A program made the position numbers and the translations under genes. Below the pieces are notes generated by a model. It did not search any database and was not told the DNA's origin. It worked only from the letters and a program-made list of their open reading frames with translations. From the NCBI RefSeq assembly GCF_037975245.1, contig NC_092569.1, positions 24,103,168 to 24,167,167 of the forward strand: a DNA stretch of 64,000 bases, given 5' to 3'. Of this stretch, positions 35,377 through 47,500 are shown piece by piece. Each line of letters opens with the position of its first letter. The stretch's first letter is position 1. The stretch comes from Apostichopus japonicus (Eukaryota > Echinodermata > Holothuroidea > Aspidochirotida > Stichopodidae).

Positions 35377-36150
35377 TGCTGAGAAGCAGAAACTGTCATA
35401 GATAATGATTCCTAGAAGTGGGGGATCTTGCAATTACCATATCAGTTTGGGTTGGGGGGAGGGGTTCACCAGACAGGGAGAGGTTGACAGGGACTTATAG
35501 AGTAGGTGCGATATTCTAGTATTAGGCTGGGGATGTGTAGAATTGTGTGAGGAGATTGAAGAATGCATACTCCCAACTGCTGAGAGGCAGAAACTGTAGA
35601 TATTAATCTTAGGAGGGGAGGATCTTGCAATTTCCAGAGCAGTTGGGTTGGGGATGGTGGGGTTGGCAGGGTGGGGTTGGCAGGGTGGGGGTGAGGTATA
35701 CAGGAATTTATAGAGTAGGTGCCATATTCTAGTATTAGGCTGGGGATGTGTAGGATTGTGTGAGGAGACTAAAGAATGCATACTCCCAACTGCTGAGAGG
35801 CAGAAACTGTAGATATAAGTCTTAGGAGGGGAGAATCTTGCAATTACCATAGCAGTTATGTTGGGGGGTGGGGTGGGTGAAGGGGGGTTACAGGGATTTA
35901 AAGAGTAGGTGCAAGATTCTATTATAATGGGGGGGGGTAGTAAGATTGCATAAGGAGACTGAAGAATGCATACTACCAACTGCTGAGAGGCAGAAACTGT
36001 TTTAGATATTAATCCTAGATGTGGAGAATCTTGCAATTACCAGAGCAGTTAGGTTGGGGGGGGGGGAGGGGAGGTTTACATGGATTTAAAGAGTAGGTGC
36101 AAGATTCTATTATAAGAGGGGGAGGGCAAGATTGCAGGAGACTAAAGAAT
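35377..36150. repeat. About 200-bp tandem repeat, four units, in probable PAK1IP1 3' UTR
   Basis: Units start near 35377, 35577, 35790 and 35980 with CTGCTGAGAGGCAGAAACTG. Each then carries GATCTTGCAATTACCA, a G-rich GGTTGGGG stretch, AGAGTAGGTGC, ATATTCTAGTATTAGGC-like sequence and AAGAATGCATAC. They lie between the stop codon (35187) and the first downstream AATAAA (36371), so they are probably transcribed. The 200-codon minus-strand frame over them is Pro/Ser-rich repeat translation, not a gene. Confidence 0.8.
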
Positions 36151-36370
36151 GCATCATAAAATCACCAGGTAGAGGAGGATGGCAAGTTAAGCAAACTGTT
36201 AGTTGATGGATGATGTCATTAAAGACATAAAACCTGGAGCCATTAAGAAGTGCTATAAATATCAAAGAATAGAGTGGAATACAAAATGCTAGTCTCCGAA
36301 AAGGAGCGGAATCCTTTTCTAACATTTTATTTGCTTGTTCTTTAATTTCTTTCATATAATCATCGAAGAT

Positions 36371-36376
36371 AATAAA
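36371..36376 (+). terminator. Candidate PAK1IP1 polyadenylation signal
   Basis: AATAAA followed by TGTTGCTTTTATT. It is the first canonical signal that I see after the stop codon and would give a 3' UTR of about 1.2 kb. Confidence 0.45.
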
Positions 36377-38112
36377 ATGTTGCTTTTATTACAATACTAC
36401 TTCTCATCTTGTATTTTGATAAGGTGATGGATGACAAGTGTGCTCTTATTAAACTCTCAGTGTGGGTGTGTGTGTGTATGTATGTGTGTGGAGTTAGATC
36501 ATAACAGGCTTGACTTACCCTAGCTTAAAACAAAGGAGACAATAAACTGACAAAAAGTCCTGTACCTACTACCAAAAGAATTGACCCCTTCATTGCAATC
36601 TTTTTAAAGATCTTCTTGCACTGTTGCAGCATTTCGAAGTATCCATTTTGTTCCTAACCACTCTGACCTCTTCCTTCCTGACCTGACATCGCAATTATTT
36701 CAGAACGCTTAAATCCGATTTGACGGAGGTTAAAAGCTACAAACACTTGCAATCCGAGTTCTAATCGCCCCCCAAAACAGTGCTACAAATAGGAAATTGA
36801 TACTGTCTGCATGAACATTTAAATTTAAATATTTGGATATGTGTATGTTATCCTTTACCAGCAAACTATTTACATAATTCACTTGTACTAGTCATTCTCT
36901 CCAATTTTCACCATCAACATGTGTTGGTCACATACATTAAGCAGAACAGCCAATTTATTTAACATATTGTTGAATATCATGAATATGCATGTAGTTCCAA
37001 ATATTTCAGCACTCTAAAGCCTTACCATTGGCTACTTTATTCTGTATCATCTATTGTAACTGCTTTACAATCCAGCCAGTTGGGACGATTTCCTAATGCC
37101 AGTACCTCTCTAAACAGTTCTCCAATATCATGCTCTCGAAGCACTGGTATTGACAGTACAAACAGTTCCTAACCTTGATCTGATAGAAACATATTCATAC
37201 TGCTCGTACTGACAATAGGAGTGTTCTGAAGCAGGACATGACACTACAGTATAGAAAAAATTGTCCCAACTGGGTGTTACAATCTGCAACACCTGTGAAT
37301 ATTCATGAATGTGCTCATAAATACACCTTATTATCACAGTTGGGCTTGATTCCATAGAAAGTTCATTTCCATTAACAAAGGAAAATGACTTCCTTCCTAC
37401 ATATCCTTAACAATTCTGAACTCTACCTGTGGATATATCCTAGTGAGGGTGTCCATTAAATTGGGTGGTATGTGAACCCCATTATCCACATATTTGCTTA
37501 CACATATCCACAGGAAACGTTCTCTGGTTTGAAAAAAATGCGTGCAAACGAAATTTCGTTCTGCTTCAGATATACCCCAAACTTGATGTCTAACTGATAA
37601 TACGGTAGTATGTGATAGCCCTGCCATTACTACCACAATGGTGTTTTTTATATTTCAAATGTTACAGTCATTTTGGAAGCAAACATATTGTAAACTTATT
37701 TCCTTTTCCTTAGAGACTTTCCATCAGTCGATCAATCCTCCATGATGTATTCTTGTTCATGCACACAATTCCTAAAGTACCCTTCAATTTTGCAATTAAT
37801 AAAAAAAAGGGCAAACAATGACACATCCTTTCATATAGAGCAGTAAGCCTACAATGAGATCAAACTTATTCAAATTAAAGACTTCGACCAATCATTCATC
37901 CCAGAATATATCTCTAATTCATGCACATCATTCATAAAAATCCTTAAGTTTTCATATCTTATGAATAGTCATAACCTGTAACGCTATCATTCTTCACCAT
38001 CTTTTGGGTCTGAAATATTTAAAGGCCACACAAGGACATGCCAAAACAATGGACATTAATTAGTATAGTAAGCCTGTATTGAGCTTCAAATGTGTTTAAA
38101 TATTCATGAGGC
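36377..38112. other. Spacer between convergent genes, no gene seen
   Basis: About 1.7 kb between the probable 3' ends of PAK1IP1 (+) and DDX24 (-). It has a short (TG)n near 36465-36490. No exon or recognised repeat. Confidence 0.5.
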
Positions 38113-38118
38113 TTTATT
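38113..38118 (-). terminator. Candidate DDX24 polyadenylation signal
   Basis: TTTATT on the + strand is AATAAA on the minus strand, about 450 bp after the DDX24 stop codon. No stronger signal is seen between them. Confidence 0.35.
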
Positions 38119-38566
38119 AACCATCCCCATGCAGGCTGTCATCGCTACAAATTAGCAAATTTCTTGGTAACTATGACCTGAGTTGAGAGTTACTTCATGT
38201 TTTACCCAAAGGCATGGAAACCATTTTCCCTCTGCACATCTACGCTGTTACTCTCGCTACCAGTGGAATAAAGTCTTTTCTTCTGAGTATCCTTGGTTCC
38301 TAACCTCTCTCCCAATCACCTCAAATTTCCATACCAGGAAAGTACTGCTGATAAATTAATGTCTTCCACAATCGTCCACAGATTATTTTCATACCATGAT
38401 CCCTCCATCAGAAAAGAAATTCTCTTTCAACTTTCCTTCCTAAGAGGTGTTCCATGTTTGTCAATCACTTCTTCTACCTCCATCACACCGTAGAGGTCTA
38501 TCTTGTTTCTCCAATATCCCGTCCAAGAGGTAGTTCTAGCCTCTGGCTCCCTCCAATATATATTCC

Positions 38567-41500
38567 TCACCCCTCAGCGCTCTTCTTTTGATCACCCTTC
38601 CTCCCTAGATGGTGGTATTTGTTTCTTACTTTCTTCTTCGTTGACTTCTTCTCTGGTATTTCTCCCGCCTCTTCTGCCATCTCTCTCTTCTTCTTTTTCC
38701 ACTCCTCTCCTTTCTTCCGGCTTTTGTTGAACTGTTTGTCCGTTATGAGTTTTGTGAGAGCATTCTGTTTATCTTTCTGGTTCCCTACAATAAGAGAAAG
38801 AAAAACAAACCGGGGGGGGGGGGTGAGTTAATACAGCACATACTAGAAAACAAAGATGCAAATTATGAAGTACAAACCACAGACAAGGGAATACAAGAGT
38901 TCATTCCTTCTCCAACTTTATATTTTTTTGTATTATAATAAGCAATGTTATTTTACTTATTACAAACATTTCCTTATTAGCCTGTGCTTTTTGATCATAG
39001 GATTTTAGCAATATTTTTCAAATACATGAAGGACAATATATTCCCTTTTCTTGGTGAGAGGGTGGTGGATGGGTACCATCCTCTGTTGGGCACACTCATT
39101 GACACTATGTATTATGTTGACAATGTCTGGCCTCCGTGGGGTAAACATTTCTGGGCAAAAGCATTTAAGTAAAGCCCTCAATAAGAAACTTAAAACTTGG
39201 GATGGGTCTCACCTTCTAGCATGGGTGCAAGTAGGGTTCCACTAGAGGTGATATATAGCTGTGAGTGACCAGAGGGGAAAATCTTCCTCTTTAGCAAAAA
39301 CTTCAGTTGCTCTGAAATGAAAAACACAAATTGAGATGGATAAAATTTGTAAAAATTGATGGGTGCTTTCTCTACAACCACTGCTTGTTGAGCATTTTTT
39401 GAAGCCTGCAGTACAAGCAGTTGTTGATTTATTATATTTTTATTATTGACCACAATGATCCACAGTGATTTGCGGAATCAAACGTTTGATATGGATGAAC
39501 ATAACTGGACCATGCCATCATACCGACATGAGAATGTACCCGATATTGCTGGATGAGCATGCAATATTGAGGAAATTGAAAACTTGTATACACCTCAGTA
39601 GTAAAATACAGGTGTACACTATACAATACTGGTGTACACAATATAATACAGGTGTACACAATATAATACAGGTGTACACAATATACTACAGGTGTACAAT
39701 ACAGTTGTAGCACAATACACCTCAGTAGCCCAATACACCTCTGTAGCACAATACACCTCTGTAGCACAATACACCTCCGTAGCACAATGCACCCCTGTAG
39801 CACAATGCACCTCTGTAGCACAATGCACCTCTGTAGCACAATACACCTCTTTAAGCACAATACACCTCTTTAGCACAATACACCTCTTTAGCACAATACA
39901 CCCCTGTAGCACAATACACCCCTGTAGCACAATACACCTCTGTAGCACAATACACCTCTGTAGCACAATACACCTCTGTAGCACAATACACCTCTGTAGC
40001 ACAATACACCTCTGTAGCACAATACACCTCTGTAGCACAATACACCTCTGTAGCACAATACACCTCTGTAGCACAATACACCTCTGTAGCACAATACACC
40101 TCTGTAGCACAATACACCTCTGTAGCACAATACACCTCTGTAGCACAATACACCTTTGTAGCACAATACACCTCTGTAGCACAATACACCCCTGTAGCAC
40201 AATACACCCCTGTAGCACAATACACCTCTGTAGCACAATACACCCCTGTAGCACAATATAATACAGGTGTACACAATATAATACAGGTGTACACAATATA
40301 CTACAGGTGTACAATACAGTTGTAGCACAATACACCTCAGAAGCACAATACAAGTGTATACGATCATAGACACTGCAACATCTGTACTACTACATAGCTG
40401 GAAGTGCATTGAAAACTAATGAGACTTTGGTGATGTAAAACCCGTCTTTTCAAAGCATCCAGGGGTACTGGTGGCAGTTACCGCCACAAATTTGTATGGT
40501 TTCATTAACGAGATTGGAAAATAACTACCGCAACAGTTAACCATCCTGTAAAAGATCGTCCAAGGAAACAGATAATTATATCAGAGCCCTGTAGGAACAC
40601 TAGTGCCTTACCCTTTAGTGGTAATATCAGGGGTGGATCAAGGATTTGAAAGAGCAGGGGGAAGTGGTCTTGGTGTCATTTAAGCTGCCTCCCATGAAGG
40701 GCATCTGAGGTTCTCCCCCAAGAAATATAGTAAACATCTCATATGTGAAATGGTGCATACTGAAGCATATTTAGGCCATAAATTAGGTCTATAATTAGGT
40801 CCACAGGGAAAGGAGTGGGTGGACGAGGGGGTGTTACCCTACAGTGGGGTAGGGTGTTAACTCCCCCCCCTCCCCCCGGAATCGTGCCTGTACATCTTTT
40901 AAGTACTATCATCAAAAAACCACAGAGGACAGAAAGAAACAACAATCACGCACCAATGCTATTGCTTGAACACCATAGGATTGAGATTTTTAGTAGCATT
41001 ACAAGCACCCAGCAGCTTAGTTCTGCTGGAGTGCTGGTGAGTTATCTTTCTCAAATTAACACCTAAGCTTGTCAATGTCATACATGATGATACAGGATAC
41101 CAACAAATATTGATACACACCATGGATTGAGACACTGTCATAGTTACGTGAGTTGTGGTGTTACCCCACTTCTATATTCACCTTTGTGTGTGAACATCAT
41201 ACTTGTTGATATGGGACACTATGAAACAACACTGTAATGCTATTGTACACACACACCCAAACAGGATTGAGACACTTGCGTAGCATAAATAGCCTCCCCT
41301 GTCCAGCAGCACCGATACCCAGGTGCGCTGGGCTTATTCTACTAATATATACATCTTTTTGTGCGATCAACACACATATTGATACAGGGTACTACAAAGC
41401 AACACTCCAAGGCTTTTGTACAGACACTCCATGATGGTAAACTTTCTCTTACGTTTGAACATTGTGAGTTTCATCCTTCTCATTTTCTGCTCGTGGCTAG

Positions 41501-44500
41501 TTCCAAGATCCTCCAATCTGTTTCCATGCTGTTAAGGTAAACAACTATGCTATGATAAAACCAATGACTATGGATGAATCAGGATCAATGACTATGCATG
41601 AATCATGATCAATGTCTATGCATGCATCATGATCAATGACTATGCATGCATCAGGATCAATGTCTATGCATGCATCATGATCAATGACTATGCATGAATC
41701 AGGATCAATGACTATGCATGAATCATGATCAATGTCTATGTATGAATCAGGATCAATGACTATGCATGAATCAGGATCAATGACTATGCATGAATAAGGA
41801 TCAATGATTGAAGGTGAACAGGGAACAATGCAAAAGGAAAAATAAAGGTAGCCAAGACCAAGTGAAGTTTTAACAACTTGAATAATTTATCTGGCATCGT
41901 ATAGCAAAATGCTCTACAAAATGGGCAAATTTCTACACCTATGCTGAGATGCTTTGTGTCAAAATTTTCTATTCTGAAGAATTTGAGATGTATATTACTC
42001 TGGTGCTTCATCTTTATAGTCAGCTTCTGACAGAAAATCATCAAATTATGGATTTGGGGTCACAGGCTTCACAGACAGTCAGCCCAGACAAAGTGAAGTC
42101 TTAACAACTTGAATAATTTTTCTGGCAAAATGCCATACAATATATGCAAATTTCTACACCAAAAACTGAGATGATGGGGTCACAAGTTTCTATTCTCTAG
42201 CAAGGAACAAATTGAGATGTCTATTACTCTGGTACTTCTTCTACATCTTCTGAGATAAAAATTATTCGAATTATGGATTTGTGGAGTCACATGCTTCAAA
42301 GACATTGTCATCAAATTAACATCATCTTGAATTTGAGGCAATGCAGCTCACCATGTTGATTTTTGTAAATATTTTGATGTTATATTTGACGTTTACAATC
42401 TATTTTCAGTAATACTTGTAAGGTTCAGATAAACTTGTAATCAGCTGCTTGAAATGTACTTAAATAACAAAACCATGAGAAAACATTTACAAAGGATACA
42501 CTTGATCTTCCTCTAGTTCAAGGTCCATCTCTTTAGCTGCTTGTTGAAACCACTCATTCTTATGTTTCTTCTTCTCGAATTGATGTGTTAGGGTATCGAT
42601 ATCCCGAGCCAACTCGACCCTGTCCGTCACTTCTCTGAGGTATTGGTGGTCCACTGGGAAGTTGACAATCTCCTCTGGCGGGATAAGATTTGGTACAGGT
42701 AAGGTAACACATAACAAGAGAAGACCACTTGTGAATAAAACAGTTCTAGAACCAATGGTTGAAGATTTTGTCCCAACCACAAATGCCACTCATATATTTC
42801 TATATATATACATGTATATATGGATTTTCCTAATTAATTACAATTTCAAATATATATATATTCAGGTGCCTTGGTCGTTTATTTCCATTTCATTGAACAG
42901 AGTCTGTTCACAGTATTTCTTTCGAGATCTGGCCTTGGTATTCACAAATGATTTCGAGTTGGTTACAGTAGCATCATGTTTTGGTCTCTAGAGTAAGGCA
43001 AAATATGCCACCAAAAACAGAACTAGTATTGTTCGATACAGGTGACAAACGCCTACAGTGGAATTACGACCTTCCTTACTGGTTTCCAGCCTCTGGACAT
43101 ACAATCAGTGTCCTAGTGGTTAGGGTGTCCGCATAAAAAAAGGGAGGCCCAGGTTCAAATCCCGATTGAGGCTTTTTTGAGTTTCCAACTCATTACAATT
43201 TCAAATATATAGATATATAGATAAAGATTTGAAGAGCTAGTAAAGTTTGTGCCTCAGACTTCCCCCATTCTTGCTAGGACCCATACAGTCAGCAAGCTAC
43301 ATTATCCTACATATTGGGTAACCAGGGGATCACAACCCAATTTAATATTGAAATAACACAAAAACAGCACAGTAGGAAAGGAATTCCAAGAGATATTTGA
43401 CCAATCTTTCGAAAACATATACGTAATTAACCATGGAAATGTAGCGGCAAAATTTGAGGAGAGAAAAGAAGAGAAATAAGAAAACTGGAAATGAGCAAAG
43501 ATATGTTCTCTATAACAGAATCTGAACCTTGAAGCCCAGATATCCATCAGGGCAGACTACTACTTAATAAACCCCCATAATGCATGGTTAATAATTTTGA
43601 TTTGATTACCTTTGTCAAGAGTCTTACAGACCCTCCGGTAGTAAGAGATCTCCTTTGTAGATAGAAGCAACAGACTCAGACCTTGTTTCTCTTGCCGAGC
43701 CGTTCGACCGCTCCTGTGGATGTAGATCTATGAACGACGGCAGACGAGACAAAAAACAAAACAAATTTAAAAAAAACGATACACAAAACTGTTTAAAATC
43801 ACCATAAAAAGAAGGAAACCCTACACTAGATGATATTAAAAGATGTCACCCATTGATAAGAAGTTTACTGTTTGCTAGCTTTAGTATGCTTATAGTGTGA
43901 TTCATCTCCAAATATCTTTACCGTACGTTCGATTCCTGGGTCTAAATTCCGTATGGATGATTCCTGGGTCTAAGTTTAACTTTGAGCAGCCTTTCGTATT
44001 GACTTGATGACGTGCTGGTTGTAACTTTACTCTACCGTTTAAGTAAAGTGAAGTAAATTTAACCTAAGATGTAACCTGTTACTTGAGGTCACCATAATGA
44101 ATACCAGGAATGACTTAAGTTAGCAACAATTCTCATTGAAATGATTAAAATTTCACATCAATTTTGATTTTATGTATTTTATGACAATAGGTTAAGGACA
44201 GGGAATTAGCGGACTGTTATAACCGATTAGTTATGTCTAACGATTGAGTGTCGACCGAATATGTGTCAACATTTCATAGCTCTGGTGAGAATGATATGAG
44301 GTAAGGTATCAGTCATGTCTGTATCCAACAATTACTCCTGTAAAAGCAGTGACCTTTATACCTCGGTTGTCCTTGGAACTTGATAGTGAATCACATGTTG
44401 GACATTTGGTATGTCCAGACCCCTGGAGGCTACATCTGTGGCTAGTAACAAACCATTAGGATTCTCTGTAAATCTGTAAGACAAACAAATAAATAAATCA

Positions 44501-47500
44501 ATAAACAAACAAACAACCAAACAAAATAAAAAATACGTTAATAAATCAATCGATAAACAACAACAAAACAAACGACAAAATAAATCAATCAATAAATCAA
44601 TTGATAAACAAACAAACAAAATAAACAAACTAATCAATCAATAACACAATAAACAAACAACCAAACAGAATTAATCAATAAATAAATCAGTAAAAGTGGT
44701 CCATTCAGAAATATATTTCACAATTTTCAAATAAACATAAAATAAACAACAACGGAGTTTTGCTTTGTGTGCTACTTGACACATAACCCCGACATAACAG
44801 AAAGGTTTAAAAACAACTTGTTTACTTTATCTCTAATTTGGTTTTAAAGAGGATAAACCTAAAAAATATGTCAATCGACTGAAACGTTCCTTTTTCATTC
44901 AAAAGGTGATGTAGTTGTTCCCCGGTTCTAGAATTATTTGCCATACACTTTGTCCATTGATTTGTTGCCAGCCCTTAGTCCTGTTTTATATAAATTGCTT
45001 GAACTCTTTGGTATGTGTCATTTTGGTTTCTTTAATTGGTGAGGGCAATGGCTCCTTGGCCGGACTTAATTGCTACTGCACTGCTATAAAACCTACTGTC
45101 CAAAACCACAACAGAGCGAGAGATGAAACACGAGTATCATTTGATCACACCATTTCTCATTGTTAGTCCATTACACCAACAAGGCAACATAAACAGATAA
45201 TTGGTTGACCCCCCCTTCACCCCCTTCCCCATGTACCTAGAAGATTTATGCCTTTGTTTAAGGCTAAATATACAAGGGCTTCAACAGTCTACTCCAATTG
45301 TACAAAATATTGTGTCGCACGACGAAAGGATAGTTTGTAATTTGGAAGTCATTAAAAAGTGTCATTTTATTCGACTGACTCGACCGGTAAAGTTTTCCTA
45401 CATGGTCGAGTTTGCCATCACCCAGACTATGATAGATGCCTACACGGGATGCAGCTGGAAATAAGCTTTATTACCGTTCAAGGTTCTTGAGCCTCTGTCT
45501 CTGGTGCATGGAGGAATGCAGCGGGAACGGTGACCGTTGAAGTATGGTGAGGATGGAGACCAGGCGTCTGATACAATCGATGCTGTTACAGAAGACTAGA
45601 GTACGGCCGGGGTATTGCATCAGGAAGTAGAACAGGTAGATATCCTAACACCACAGGATCACAAAAATGGGACAAAAGTTGGTGAAAATTTTGATTGTCT
45701 TTTAATCTATAATTCCTATCTGGTTATTAGCTACTGTGTTGTACCCTGACTGACCCCAAAACAATGCGACTTTGTTCCGCTTTCATTAACGAAGCCGGAC
45801 AAGCAAAATGAGGCAACGATATTCTGGTGACAAACTTCAATGGATGCATGTATACATATTGCTTTCAGAATGTTCAGTTCTGAATGATAATATTAGTTTA
45901 TCTTTTCATAGAAAAACATTGCAGTGACCAAAGTCACACGAAAAACCACTGGCAGTGTCTCCCCTCGAGCATGAAGTGAACTGTTTCAGCTCTGTATACT
46001 ACACATACATGGGTAATCAATTGCAAAATGAAGTGACTCCCCACACGTTTTCATCAGAGATAATATATTCACTCAAGTCGTTGACTGACTTGGCCAGGAA
46101 AATCACCTGGTACAACTAGACACGATTGAAACATTTACATGACTTGGTACACACTCTGTACAGTTTCTTCACAGTTCTTGTGCTAGACGTAAGCCGTGGC
46201 TTGGCCAGACTCGGTGACGAATCGAGCGGCAAAACTGTTGAGAACTTATGCAGACCTTACCTTCTGTTCAACGGAACAAAATATCTTGGACTCCAGCAAT
46301 GAGGCCACGGTTCCTTCTTTCTGGGTAAGGTCTACAATCTTCGCATCCCGCTTGATTCCAATCTTGTCCATCAAAGATCCTGAAAAACAACAAAACAAAA
46401 TGAAACGAAAAAAGAAATAACATGAAGACCAAGAGATATAATCTGGCTTGTCATTTTGACTAGTGACAATGATATGACTGACTGGACGGTCACCAGTGTA
46501 GGTATCTTAAAAGCTTGACAGCCTTGGGAGGTGCTTCGCTTGAAATGATAACAAGCAATTACATTATTGATGTGACACGGTATACACTAGCATTAAGCAA
46601 ACAATCCATTTAATAGATTTCCAGCTCAGGTTAGACTCCATTTAACAGAGTGGAGATGGTTTCAAGTGGGTAAAACTGTAACTTATTCCTGAACAAAACG
46701 GTCCATTCTCTATTGATCGGTCATCCACGGATTAAACTATTGAACTCCCTGGTATGAGATTCTGTTCCACCAACTGCTGTGGGGGTTTTGTCCCCTAGAT
46801 TGTGCACCGTCAGGCAGTTAAGATATATACCACCGGGATATATGATTTGTATTAGAAATGCCACATTAAATAATGATATATATATATACTGCACACACAA
46901 ATAAGCCCCCTACTTGTCTTTTCAATGCTTCATTAACCAGGATATTCACCTAATATTTGGCCCTGTGATCTATCCTTCCAATTGAGTAGCTTTCTGAGCG
47001 GACCGTGATGGACGAGGGACAGAGTAGCTGAGAAAACCAGAGTCTGTCGTTGAGCTTTCTGCTGTGAGCTTGAAAGACGAAATAAAAACAAGAAAATGAT
47101 GGAATGAACCATTTTCATTGAGGAAGGGAAAAGTTACAGAGTGGCAAAGTTACATACAATATGTTACAACTTATAGTTCGTTAGAGTTAGATACAATATG
47201 CTACAACTTATAGCTCGGCGGAGAATATACGATATGTTACAACTCATAGCTCCGCGGAGTTATATACTTTATGCTACAACTTATAGCTCGGTGAAATTAT
47301 ATACAATATGCTACACCTTATAGCTCGTCAGAGTTATATACAATATATTACAACTTTTAGCTCCGCGGAATATGTTACAACTTATAGCTTGGTGGAGTTA
47401 TATACAATATGACTTATAGCTCGTCAGAGTTAGATACAATATGTTACATTTTATAGCTCCGCGGAGTTATATACAATATACTACAACTTATAGCTCGGTG

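Noticed and set aside
35434-36036. 200-codon Pro/Ser-rich minus-strand frame
   Set aside because: It follows the 200-bp tandem repeat in the PAK1IP1 3' region, and the peptide repeats with the same period.
39619-40353. Long open frames on both strands (up to 244 codons) with Cys/Ile/Val/Leu or Thr/Ile/His/Leu repeats
   Set aside because: They are translations of an 18-bp minisatellite inside a DDX24 intron. Several frames on both strands are open for the same reason, and there is no start or splice context.
43106-43178. Functional tRNA gene
   Set aside because: A and B boxes are present, but the acceptor and anticodon stems do not pair.
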